Of a DNA stretch of 64,000 nucleotides, positions 17,193 to 25,165 are shown piece by piece (position 1 is the first letter of the stretch; the number at the start of each line of letters is the position of its first letter). The DNA is taken from the NCBI RefSeq assembly GCF_001553785.1, contig NZ_LOJP01000002.1, positions 801,469 to 865,468 of the forward strand, given 5' to 3'. The DNA is from Actinoplanes sp. TFC3 (lineage in GTDB: Bacteria; Actinomycetota; Actinomycetes; Mycobacteriales; Micromonosporaceae). The notes beneath the pieces are model-generated. The model was not told the DNA's origin. It ran no database searches and worked only from the letters and a program-made list of their open reading frames with translations. A program made the translations under genes and the position numbers.

Positions 17193-17198
17193 TAGTTA
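17193..17198 (+). promoter_or_regulatory. Putative -10 element, leaderless start of the 17206 gene
   Basis: TAGTTA is 7 nt upstream of the GTG at 17206 in a 23-nt divergent intergenic gap that leaves no room for a leader. The transcript is most simply leaderless. Confidence 0.5.
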
Positions 17199-17205
17199 AT
17201 GGGGC

Positions 17206-17679
17206 GTGCAGACTTTTCTCCCTTACCCCGACTTCATCAAGAGCGCGAAGGTGCTGGACCAGAAGCGGCTGGGCAAGCAGCGCGTGGAGACAGTCCAGGT
17301 GCTGCGCGGGCTGGTGCAGCCCGGCTACGGCTGGAGGCATCATCCGGCGGTCAAGATGTGGATCGGCTACGAGGAGGCGCTGGTGCGCTACGGCCTCGAC
17401 TTCGCCGGCATCTGGACGGCGGCCGGGCACGCCGACACCACCGCGGAGACCTTGCTCACCGACGTGGCGAAGACGCGGGGGCTGACGGTTATCCGTACCC
17501 AAGAAGATCTTGCCGCTTCGGACGACCTGCCGCCGTGGCTGGGTGACGAGGCGCTGCATCTGAGCCACCGCTCGGCGCTGCTGCGCAAGGACCCGGCGTT
17601 CTACGGACCGGTCTTCGGCACCATCCCGGATGACCTGCCCTACGTCTGGCCGCCCTCGGACCGCCCCGCGGCCGGGTGA
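17206..17679 (+). CDS. MSMEG_6728-type conserved protein (pyrimidine-dimer glycosylase-like group)
   Basis: A 157-residue protein beginning MQTFLPYPDFIKSAKVLD, then KRLGKQRVE, which is the hallmark of the MSMEG_6728 family; databases place this family near T4-type pyrimidine-dimer DNA glycosylases, but no activity is established to my knowledge. Further family phrases are GYGWRHHPAVKMWIGYEEAL and HRSALLRKDPAFYGP. It has no signal or membrane segment. It begins with GTG, probably on a leaderless mRNA. Its 3' end overlaps the convergent acetyltransferase gene by 40 nt. Confidence 0.65.
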   Translation: MQTFLPYPDFIKSAKVLDQKRLGKQRVETVQVLRGLVQPGYGWRHHPAVKMWIGYEEALVRYGLDFAGIWTAAGHADTTAETLLTDVAKTRGLTVIRTQEDLAASDDLPPWLGDEALHLSHRSALLRKDPAFYGPVFGTIPDDLPYVWPPSDRPAAG

Positions 17680-18083
17680 AAATCCCAGTTCAGCAGCAGG
17701 AACGGTTCCTCTTCGGTCGCTCCGGACTTACGGTACGTCCGCTGCGCCGCCGCGTTGTCGTTCTCGGTGCCCACCCACATGCCGTAGCAGCCGTGTTCCC
17801 GGGCAATGCCGGCGAGCGCCTCGACCAGCGCGGTGCCGATGCCCTTGAGCCGGGCATCCGGGGCGACCGCCAGCTCGTACACGAACATCTCGGTGCCCTT
17901 GTCGGGGTGCGTCATCTCCACGCCGGTGATCATGCCGACCGGCCGATCTCCCTCGTAGGCCAGCAGCAGGTGATGCCCGGGGCTGGTCAGAAACGTCTCG
18001 GTCGCCCCAGGCAGAGGCGGCCCGTCGAACAGCTCGGCGGCCGCGTGCACAGCCGCCGGGCTGACGATGCGCTCGATTCGCAT
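17640..18083 (-). CDS. GNAT-family N-acetyltransferase (AAC(3)-I-like group)
   Basis: A 147-residue acetyltransferase. The GNAT fold is evident: LLLAYEGDRPVGMITG, then MFVYELAVAPDARLKGIGTAL with the acetyl-CoA loop R-x-x-G-I-G-T, and NAAAQRTYRKSG near the end. The FVYELAV strand and overall length resemble the AAC(3)-I group, which contains aminoglycoside acetyltransferases but also many enzymes of unknown substrate. Resistance function is not implied by sequence alone. ATG 18083 is the first start. It overlaps the convergent 17206 gene by 40 nt at the 3' end. Confidence 0.83.
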   Translation of the reverse strand: MRIERIVSPAAVHAAAELFDGPPLPGATETFLTSPGHHLLLAYEGDRPVGMITGVEMTHPDKGTEMFVYELAVAPDARLKGIGTALVEALAGIAREHGCYGMWVGTENDNAAAQRTYRKSGATEEEPFLLLNWDFHPAAGRSEGGQT

Positions 18084-18135
18084 GGCGTCACGATAAACCG
18101 GACGCCAGCGGTTTACGGCGTAGCCTGTCCCGGTC

Positions 18136-18657
18136 TCAGGCGCAGTAACCCGCGATCGGGGTCAGCCACTCGGTCATCTGCGACTCCAGCACCTTGTCCA
18201 GGTCCTTTGTCGACTTGATCTTGTCGAAGAACGTGCCGTCCGCCGCGCTCTTGGTGAACTTGGCCGACGAGGTCGCGCCGGCCTCCTTGACCTGAGGGTC
18301 CTGCGCCGCCGCGGTCAGCTTCTTGATCTGCGCGCCGACGTTCTTGAGCTGCTTGCCCGCCGCCTTCTCGGCCGCCTCGGCGTTGTCGCTCTGCTTGGCT
18401 TCCTTGTACGCGATCATCTTGCCGATCTCGGTGCCGAAGTCCTCCAGCTCGGCGTCGAAGATCTTCTCGACCTTCGAGCAGACCTGCTTGGTGTTTGCCG
18501 TGTAGTCCGGCGGCGGGCTGGTCGTCTCGGCCGGCGAGGAAGGCGTCACGATCGCCGGCGCCTGGGCCGTGGAGTCCGCATCGTTGCCGCCGCTGCTGCA
18601 GGCCGCCCCGGAAAGCAGCAGGCCACCGAACGTCACGGCAAGAAGGGCGCGTCGCAT
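18136..18657 (-). CDS. Putative lipoprotein of unknown function
   Basis: A 173-residue predicted lipoprotein: MRRALLAVTFGGLLLSGAAC gives a short basic start, hydrophobic core and lipobox SGAAC. A Ser/Thr/Pro linker precedes a lysine- and alanine-rich helical domain (CSKVEKIFDAELEDFGTEIG, then AEKAAGKQLKNVGAQIKKL) that may form a coiled coil. It ends with a lone cysteine (GYCA) that could pair with the cysteine of the NTKQVC segment. ATG 18657 has a CAGGA ribosome site; a longer frame to 18687 is unsupported. No family was recognised. Confidence 0.72.
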   Translation of the reverse strand: MRRALLAVTFGGLLLSGAACSSGGNDADSTAQAPAIVTPSSPAETTSPPPDYTANTKQVCSKVEKIFDAELEDFGTEIGKMIAYKEAKQSDNAEAAEKAAGKQLKNVGAQIKKLTAAAQDPQVKEAGATSSAKFTKSAADGTFFDKIKSTKDLDKVLESQMTEWLTPIAGYCA

Positions 18658-18976
18658 GAGAGATCCTGTTCGTCGGGGACGTTCCACGGTTGCTGGCGAA
18701 CCCCCGCGAGGCTACTTCCGCAGCCCGTCGGCGTCCAACCGGTGTCCTTCTCCCGAGAATCCCGGCAAGCCGATCAGCGATCAGCCCGTCCACCACGCCG
18801 TGGACGAGCTGAACACCCCCCGTTACGGGCCGCTCCGCACCCTTGGGGGCGTGATCGATCATGGGAAGCGGAACGGCCTCGGCAGGGATTCTGTCCCCAG
18901 CCGCTCTCGTCTGACTGTCGTCGCGCTCTCACCGGCTATCGTCGGACGAGATCGACATGCGGAAATAGGGGGCGCG
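18658..18976. other. 319-bp non-coding divergent region upstream of the SARP gene
   Basis: This gap lies between the divergent lipoprotein and SARP genes. A frame open towards the SARP gene crosses it but has no family resemblance and no ribosome site before 18971. The only structure noted is the short palindrome TCGTCGGACGA near 18943, close to the SARP start, which could be a regulator half-site pair. No promoter could be assigned confidently. Confidence 0.5.
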
Positions 18977-21961
18977 ATGCGATTCGGCATCCTCGGGCCG
19001 CTCCTGGTAACCGGCGAAACCGGCCACGAGATCGTCATCACCGCGGGCCGCGATCGGGTCGTGCTGGCCATGCTGCTGCTGCAGCCCGGCCGGGTCGTCG
19101 GAGCTGAAGAGCTGATCGACGCCGTCTGGCCCGGCAACCCACCGGCCACTGCCCGCGGGCAACTGCAGACCTGCGTGTCCCGGCTGCGCCGGCTGCTCCC
19201 GTCCGGCACCATCCGCACCGATCCGGCCGGTTACGGCGTCGTGCTCGACCCGGAGGACCTGGACGCCACCAGCTTCGCCGAGCTGGCCGGACGCGCGGTG
19301 GAAGCGCTCCCCCCCAAAGGCGCCGAGTCGTTGCGGGAGGCGTTGGCGCTGTGGCGTGGGTCCTGCCTCGCCGGGCTCGACAGTCCGGCGGTGCGCCGGC
19401 TCGCCACCGTCCTGGACGAGCAGCGCCAGGCTTTCACCGAGGACTGGGTGGATCTCGAGCTGGCCGCCGGGCGCGAACGGGACATCGTCGCCGAACTGAC
19501 CGGGCTGGTGGAGAACTATCCGCTGCGGGAACGACTCCGGCGGCAGTTGATGCTCACCTTGCACCGGCTCGGACGCCACGCTGATGCGCTGGCGGAGTAT
19601 CGGCGCGCTCGGGCGCTGTACCGCACCGAGCTGGGCATCGAGCCCGGGGCCGAGCTGCAGGAACTGCACCGGCGCATGTTGAGCGGCGAGTTGCTGCCGG
19701 CGCCGGCCGAGCGTCCCGCCGTTGCTGGGGTACGCGCCCTGCCTCGCACGGTAAGCGACTTCACCGGCCGGACGGCCACGGTCGACCGCTTGCTCGGCGT
19801 CGCCGCTCACACGAGCGTGCTCACCATCGACGGCATGCCCGGCAGTGGCAAGACGACGCTGGCGCTGCAGGTGGCGGCGAAACTCGCCGACCGCTATCCG
19901 GACGCACAACTCTTCCTGGACCTGCAAGGACACAGCATCCAGGAGCCCCTCGACGCGTCCGCGGCCCTGCTGATTCTGCTGCGCCAACTGGGCGTGGCAG
20001 CCGACCGCATCCCGCCCGGCCTTGAGGCGCGTGCCGGGCTGTGGCGATCCGAACTTGCTGCGCGCCGGGTGTTGCTGATCCTGGACAACGTGGCGTCGAG
20101 TGCTCAGGCGGCTCCGCTGCTGCCCGGGTCGCCGAACAGCCTGACGCTGGTCACCAGTCGGCGCAGGCTGGCCGGGCTGGACGGCGCGCAGCCCGAGTCG
20201 CTGGAAGTCATGACCGTCGCCGAGGCGGTCGGCTTGCTGCAGCGGATCGTCGGGGAGCGGGTCACGGCGGATCCGGCGGCGGCTCGGGTGCTGGCCCAGC
20301 GTTGCGGCTGCCTGCCCTTGGCGTTGCGGCTGGCGGGTGCCCGGCTCGCGCACCGTCCGCGCTGGCAAGTCGACGACCTGGTCCGGCGCCTCGGCGAGTC
20401 GGCGCTGCCCGAACTGGCCGCCGAGGACCGTACGGTGGCCGACGCTTTTGCTTTGTCGTACCGGCAATTGCCGGAGGCCGTCCGCAGGCTGTTCCGGCTG
20501 CTCGGTCTGCACCCGGCGAAGCATTTCGGGGCTGTCTCCGTGGCCGCCCTGAGCGGGGTGGCCCTGGACGACGCCCAGGACATGCTGGACGGCCTGGTCG
20601 ACGTGAACCTGATCGAGGAGCCGGAAACGGGCCGGTACCGGCTGCACGACCTGGTCCGGCAGTACGCCTCGGCTCTGGCCGCGACGCTGCCCGAGCAGGA
20701 TCGCCGGACCGCGCTGGCCCCGCTGATCGACCTGCACCTGCACGCCGCGACCGAGCTCAACCGGCGCAAGGAATGGGCTCTGCAGTCCACCGATTTCCCG
20801 ACCGGGGCACCGGCACGTCCGGAGCTGGTCGCCCAGGCCGTCGCCGATCCGTTGTGGCTCGAACACCAGCGTCCGGATCTGCTGGCGTTGCTGGCCGCAG
20901 CCGCCGAGGCCGGCGAATTGTCAGCCGGGTGGCGGCTGGCCCGGGTCAACTGGCGCTACCTCTACGACCGCAACTACCTCGATGACCTCATCGCGGTGCA
21001 GCAAAGCGGGCTGGTTCTGGCCGAACGGGACGGCGATGAAGAGGGCGTTGTCGTGCTGAGCAACTACCTTGCTTCCGGCTTCTACCGCCTGGGCCGCAAT
21101 ACCGAGGCGGTGGAGCGGACGACCATGATGCTGCAGCACGAGATCCGGGTTGGCCGGCGCCACGGCGAGGCTCGCGCCCGGCACAACCTCGGCGGCATCT
21201 ATCAGCGGATGGGCCGGCTGCAGGAGGCCCGGGAGCAGTTGGAGCTGGCTTACCGCCTCTACGAGCGGTCCGGGGATGTCTCGGGTCTGACCCGGTGCAA
21301 CGCCGGGTTGGCCAGCGTCGAGGTGCTCCTGGGTGACCCCGCCCAAGCCTTGCGGCGCGCTCGGGTGGCTTTGCAGACCGCTGTGGAGTTTGTGGATTCA
21401 CCGCTGCCCAGCACCTGCTTGCTGGTGATCGCGGAAGCTCGGCTGCGACTGGGTGAGACGGCAATGGCCGAGCGTCTTTTGAAAAGCTCACTGTGGCTGA
21501 CCCGGAAGGGCGGCTACGACGCCATCTACATCGAGGCCATGATCGGGCTGGGCAGCCTGCATCTGTACCGGGCCGAGCCGCAACAAGCTGCGCAATGCAA
21601 CTTGGACGCGCTGGATCTCGCCCGCTCGGCAGGTCAGACCCTGCGCATCGCCCAGGCCCAGAACGGGCTGGGCGCAGCCCTGCTGGCCATGCACGACAGG
21701 GAAGGCGCCCGCAAGGTGTTCGAGGAGGCGCTCGCCGGCGCCCGGCGCACCGAGTCGCTGGTCGACGAGGCCCGCGCCCTCACCGGCCTCGGTGTCTGCG
21801 AGGCTTCCACCGATCCGGAGGCTGCGGAACGCCGGCACTCGCAAGCCCGGACGATCTGCCGGCGGGTGGGCGTACCGGTATCCGCGCTCTTGCCGCAGGC
21901 CTCGGACAGTGGCGTGGATCAACTGCGTCCGCCGGAGGTCCGGGGCAGGATAGAGGGGTGA
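18977..21961 (+). CDS. SARP (AfsR/DnrI/RedD-type) regulator with NB-ARC ATPase and TPR domains
   Basis: A 994-residue AfsR-like transcription factor. Order of domains: winged-helix DNA-binding domain (about 1-92, with LRRLLPSGTIRTDPAGYGV), bacterial transcriptional activation domain (about 98-245, with YPLRERLRRQLMLTLHRLGR and YRTELGIEPG), NB-ARC P-loop (GMPGSGKTT at 286-294) with LVTSRRRLAGL and RYRLHDLVRQYA, then TPR-like helical repeats (about 690-970). ATG 18977 follows AGGGGG. Such proteins are usually pathway activators of secondary metabolism, yet this one overlaps the fumC GTG by 4 nt and no adjacent biosynthetic cluster is present; the nearest is 32 kb away. Its target is unknown. 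Confidence 0.92.
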   Translation: MRFGILGPLLVTGETGHEIVITAGRDRVVLAMLLLQPGRVVGAEELIDAVWPGNPPATARGQLQTCVSRLRRLLPSGTIRTDPAGYGVVLDPEDLDATSFAELAGRAVEALPPKGAESLREALALWRGSCLAGLDSPAVRRLATVLDEQRQAFTEDWVDLELAAGRERDIVAELTGLVENYPLRERLRRQLMLTLHRLGRHADALAEYRRARALYRTELGIEPGAELQELHRRMLSGELLPAPAERPAVAGVRALPRTVSDFTGRTATVDRLLGVAAHTSVLTIDGMPGSGKTTLALQVAAKLADRYPDAQLFLDLQGHSIQEPLDASAALLILLRQLGVAADRIPPGLEARAGLWRSELAARRVLLILDNVASSAQAAPLLPGSPNSLTLVTSRRRLAGLDGAQPESLEVMTVAEAVGLLQRIVGERVTADPAAARVLAQRCGCLPLALRLAGARLAHRPRWQVDDLVRRLGESALPELAAEDRTVADAFALSYRQLPEAVRRLFRLLGLHPAKHFGAVSVAALSGVALDDAQDMLDGLVDVNLIEEPETGRYRLHDLVRQYASALAATLPEQDRRTALAPLIDLHLHAATELNRRKEWALQSTDFPTGAPARPELVAQAVADPLWLEHQRPDLLALLAAAAEAGELSAGWRLARVNWRYLYDRNYLDDLIAVQQSGLVLAERDGDEEGVVVLSNYLASGFYRLGRNTEAVERTTMMLQHEIRVGRRHGEARARHNLGGIYQRMGRLQEAREQLELAYRLYERSGDVSGLTRCNAGLASVEVLLGDPAQALRRARVALQTAVEFVDSPLPSTCLLVIAEARLRLGETAMAERLLKSSLWLTRKGGYDAIYIEAMIGLGSLHLYRAEPQQAAQCNLDALDLARSAGQTLRIAQAQNGLGAALLAMHDREGARKVFEEALAGARRTESLVDEARALTGLGVCEASTDPEAAERRHSQARTICRRVGVPVSALLPQASDSGVDQLRPPEVRGRIEG

Positions 21962-23358
21962 CGACGACTGACGAGAGCGGCTTCCGGATCGAGCGCGACA
22001 CGATGGGTGAGGTCCGGGTGCCGGCCGACGCCCTGTGGCGGGCGCAGACGCAGCGTGCCGTGGAGAACTTCCCGATTTCCGGGCGAGGGCTGGAGTCCTC
22101 GCACATCCGGGCGCTGGCGCAGATCAAGGGTGCGGCCGCGCAGGTGAATGCGAGCCTCGGCGTGCTCGAGGACGACCTGGCCAAGGCGATTGTGACGGCG
22201 GCCGCGCACGTGGCCGACGGCGGCTATGACGACCAGTTCCCGATCGACGTGTTCCAGACCGGGTCGGGCACCTCGTCGAACATGAACACCAACGAGGTGA
22301 TCGCCACCCTGGCCTCGCGGGAGCTGGGCCGTGCGGTGCACCCCAACGACCACGTCAATGCCTCACAGTCCAGCAACGACGTCTTCCCTTCCTCCATCCA
22401 CCTGGCCGCGACCGAGGCGATCACCAGCGATCTGATCCCGGCGCTGGAACACCTCGAGGGCGCGCTGAGCGAGAAGGCGTCGGCCTGGGCGACGGTCGTG
22501 AAATCCGGCCGCACGCACCTCATGGATGCGACTCCGGTCACCCTGGGACAGGAATTCTCCGGGTACGCCGCCCAGGTGCGCTACGGCATCGAACGGCTCG
22601 GTGCCACCCTGCCGCGCCTCGGTGAGCTGCCACTGGGCGGCACCGCAGTGGGCACCGGCGTCAACACCCCGCCCGGCTTTGCCCCGGCGGTCATCGAGCA
22701 GCTACGCGAGCTGACCGGGCTGCCGCTCAGCGAGGCGCGTAACCACTTCGAGGCCCAGGGTGCCCGCGATGCCCTGGTGGAGGCGTCCGGTCAGCTGCGG
22801 GTGGTAGCCGTCGGCTTCTACAAGATCGTCAACGACATCCGGTGGATGGGTTCGGGCCCGCGCGCCGGGCTGCGTGAGCTGCGCCTGCCCGACCTGCAGC
22901 CGGGATCGTCGATCATGCCGGGCAAGGTGAACCCGGTGGTGCCCGAGTCGGTGCGCCAGGTCGCCGCGCAGGTCATCGGCAACGACGCGGCCGTGGCGTT
23001 CGCCGGCAGCCAGGGCGACTTCGAGCTCAACGTGATGCTGCCGGTGATGGCCCGCAACCTGCTGGAGTCGATCAAGCTGCTGGCGGCGGCGGCCCGCATG
23101 CTCGCCGACCGGTGCATCGCCGGGCTGGAGGCCAACGAGGAGGTGGCTCGCGGCTACGCCGAGGGTTCACCGTCCATCGTGACCCCGCTCAACCGCCACC
23201 TCGGCTACGACGAGGCCGCGGCGATCGCCAAGCAGGCACTCAAGGAAGACAAGACCATCCGGGCGGTAGTCATCGAACGGGGACATGTCGCCAACGGCAC
23301 TTTGACCGAGGATGAGCTGGATGCGGCGCTTGATGTCCTGCGCATGACGCGTCCCTGA
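21958..23358 (+). CDS. fumC: Class II fumarate hydratase
   Basis: A 466-residue, iron-independent fumarase converting fumarate to malate in the citric acid cycle. Family landmarks: GEVRVPADALWRAQTQRAV at the start, QTGSGTSSNMNTNEV, the catalytic-site phrase HPNDHVNASQSSND, SGRTHLMDATPV, and the superfamily signature GSSIMPGKVNP. The length is standard. GTG 21958 overlaps the SARP stop (GTGA), with AGAGGGG ahead of it inside the SARP coding sequence. The window also encodes a class I fumarase (33948-35615), so the organism has both types. Confidence 0.96.
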   Translation: MTTTDESGFRIERDTMGEVRVPADALWRAQTQRAVENFPISGRGLESSHIRALAQIKGAAAQVNASLGVLEDDLAKAIVTAAAHVADGGYDDQFPIDVFQTGSGTSSNMNTNEVIATLASRELGRAVHPNDHVNASQSSNDVFPSSIHLAATEAITSDLIPALEHLEGALSEKASAWATVVKSGRTHLMDATPVTLGQEFSGYAAQVRYGIERLGATLPRLGELPLGGTAVGTGVNTPPGFAPAVIEQLRELTGLPLSEARNHFEAQGARDALVEASGQLRVVAVGFYKIVNDIRWMGSGPRAGLRELRLPDLQPGSSIMPGKVNPVVPESVRQVAAQVIGNDAAVAFAGSQGDFELNVMLPVMARNLLESIKLLAAAARMLADRCIAGLEANEEVARGYAEGSPSIVTPLNRHLGYDEAAAIAKQALKEDKTIRAVVIERGHVANGTLTEDELDAALDVLRMTRP

Positions 23359-23424
23359 TCATCGTTGGGCGGATGGCCCCGGCGGACCCTTGTGGAAATA
23401 TGATCTCTTCGATGGAATGCGAGG

Positions 23425-25077
23425 ATGAAGAGACGCCTCACGGCCGGGGCCGTCGCCACCGCGACGGGACTTGCCCTCCTCACCGGCCTGCCGAGCACGC
23501 CGGCCAGCGCTGCACCGTCCACCGAGACCACTGAGTACACCGTCGTCGCCGACGACGGTGTCTCCGCCACCGAGGCCATTGCCGCGATCACCGCCGCCGG
23601 CGGCACGGTGGTCAGTAGCAACGCCGCGGTCGGCACCTACCGGGTTTCGTCGGCTGCGGCCGACTTCAAGACCAAGGCGGCCGCGTCGGGGGCGCTCATC
23701 GGTGCGGCCGCGCGCAAGCCCATCGGGTACGCCCCCAAACCGGCCCCGCTGGAGAAGCCGATCACCGAGGGCCGGGGCGGCAAGCCGTCCGGCGGGGTCA
23801 GCAAGGCTGACACCCTCGACGACAAGCTGTGGGGCCTCAAGATGGTCAAGGCCGACAAGGCCCGCGCCAAGGAGAAGGGCGACCGCGGGGTCACCGTGGG
23901 CGTGCTCGACACCGGGCTGGACGCCAGCAACCCGGACCTCGCCCCCAACTTCAGCACCAAGCTGTCGCGCAACTTCGCCCCGGACATCGTCGACATCGAC
24001 GGGCCGTGCGAGGCCGAGGGCTGCGTCGACGCGGTCGGCACCGACGACGGCGGGCACGGCACCCACGTGGCCGGCACGATCGCCGCGGCGGCCAACGGCA
24101 CCGGCGTCTCCGGCGTCGCCCCGAACGTGACGCTGGTCGAACTCAAGGGGGGCCAGGACTCCGGCTACTTCTTCCTCGACCCGGTCGTGAACGCGCTGAC
24201 CTACGCCGCCGACGCCGGCATCGACGTGGTCAACATGTCGTTCTACATCGACCCGTGGCTCTACAACTGCAAGGCCAACCCGGCCGACGCCCCCGAGGCC
24301 CAGGCCGAGCAGCGGGCCATCATCGCCGGGGTCAACCGGGCGCTGAACTACGCCCACGCCCGCGGGGTCACGCTGGTCGCGGCGGCGGGCAACCAGGCCG
24401 ACAACCTGAACGACCCGCAGGAGGACAGCAGCAGCCCGGACTACGGCACCGACCCGTACGACCGGCCGATCGACAACAAGACCTGCGTCTCGCTGCCGAC
24501 CGAGGGCCCGCACGTGATCGCGGTGTCGTCGGTGGGCCCGTCGACGGCCAAGGCGGTCTACTCCAACTACGGCACCGAGCAGATCTCGGTGGCGGCGCCG
24601 GGGGGCTTCACCCGGGACTTCTTCGGCACCCCGCAGTACAACCAGACCGCTAACAACATCCTGTCGTCGTACCCGCTGAAGGTCCTGCAGGAGTCGGGCC
24701 GGGTGGACGCTGACGGCAACCCGACGGTCAGCACGGTGTTCAAGGACTGCACGGCGCGCGGAAAGTGCGGCTATTACACGTACCTCGCCGGCACTTCCAT
24801 GGCCTCGCCGCACGCGGCCGGGGTCGCGGCCCTGATCATCAGCAAGTACGGGCATCGCGATTTCTGGCGCGGTGGGCTGACGATGAACCCCGGCCTGGTC
24901 CAGGCCCGGCTGCTGAGCACCGCGCAGAAGACCGCTTGCCCGACGCCACGGCTGCGCAGCTATGCCCAGGAGGGTTACGGCCCGGAATTCGACGCGTACT
25001 GCGCCGGCTCCAAGTCGTTCAACAGCTTCTACGGCCACGGCATCGTCGACGCCTACAAGGCGGTCGGCGGCCGGTAG
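23425..25077 (+). CDS. Secreted subtilisin-like serine protease (S8)
   Basis: A 550-residue exported subtilase. The signal peptide (residues 1-29) ends in PASAA. A propeptide region (about 30-130, with TEYTVVADDG and a VSSNAAVGTYRVSS strand) precedes the catalytic domain. The triad is Asp162 (VLDTGLD), His211 (GHGTHVAG) and Ser458 (GTSMASPHAAG); the oxyanion Asn lies in AAAGNQ. The protein contains several cysteines, probably disulphide-bonded. It is followed by a strong hairpin at 25103-25133. It is most likely a general extracellular protease; specificity is not predictable. Confidence 0.93.
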   Translation: MKRRLTAGAVATATGLALLTGLPSTPASAAPSTETTEYTVVADDGVSATEAIAAITAAGGTVVSSNAAVGTYRVSSAAADFKTKAAASGALIGAAARKPIGYAPKPAPLEKPITEGRGGKPSGGVSKADTLDDKLWGLKMVKADKARAKEKGDRGVTVGVLDTGLDASNPDLAPNFSTKLSRNFAPDIVDIDGPCEAEGCVDAVGTDDGGHGTHVAGTIAAAANGTGVSGVAPNVTLVELKGGQDSGYFFLDPVVNALTYAADAGIDVVNMSFYIDPWLYNCKANPADAPEAQAEQRAIIAGVNRALNYAHARGVTLVAAAGNQADNLNDPQEDSSSPDYGTDPYDRPIDNKTCVSLPTEGPHVIAVSSVGPSTAKAVYSNYGTEQISVAAPGGFTRDFFGTPQYNQTANNILSSYPLKVLQESGRVDADGNPTVSTVFKDCTARGKCGYYTYLAGTSMASPHAAGVAALIISKYGHRDFWRGGLTMNPGLVQARLLSTAQKTACPTPRLRSYAQEGYGPEFDAYCAGSKSFNSFYGHGIVDAYKAVGGR

Positions 25078-25082
25078 CGGCC

Positions 25083-25103
25083 TGTGGATAACTCTGTGGA
25101 TTG
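25083..25103. other. Pair of DnaA-box-like nonamers
   Basis: TGTGGATAA at 25083-25091 is the reverse complement of the canonical DnaA box TTATCCACA, and TGTGGATTG follows at 25095-25103 in the same orientation, 12 bp start to start. They lie between the subtilase stop and its terminator hairpin. Two boxes alone do not make an origin; chance or a DnaA-titration or regulatory site are possible. Confidence 0.4.
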
Positions 25104-25133
25104 CCGCTTCGCCCGTCGCTCGGGCGGGGCGGC
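25103..25133 (+). terminator. Strong hairpin after the subtilase gene
   Basis: GCCGC at 25103-25107 pairs with 25129-25133, and CGCCCG at 25110-25115 pairs with 25121-25126. Two T residues face two G residues as possible G-U pairs, and the loop is 5 nt. There is no T-run. It lies 26 nt after the stop and just before the cysS promoter. Confidence 0.6.
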
Positions 25134-25153
25134 AATTCCGTTGGGGCGGTCGG

Positions 25154-25159
25154 TACCCT
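25154..25159 (+). promoter_or_regulatory. Putative -10 element of a leaderless cysS transcript
   Basis: TACCCT ends 6 nt before the GTG start of cysS at 25166 and no ribosome site lies between, so transcription probably starts at or beside the start codon. Confidence 0.45.
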
Positions 25160-25165
25160 TGTACG

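Noticed and set aside
17640..18083. Calling the GNAT gene an aminoglycoside-resistance gene
   Set aside because: It only shows fold-level similarity to the AAC(3)-I group; many members have other substrates.
18569..18976. Upstream extension of the SARP frame by 136 codons
   Set aside because: No resemblance to the winged-helix start, and a strong AGGGGG ribosome site precedes ATG 18977.
25083..25103. Replication origin at the DnaA-box-like pair
   Set aside because: Only two boxes, no AT-rich unwinding region and no dnaA, dnaN or parAB genes in the window.
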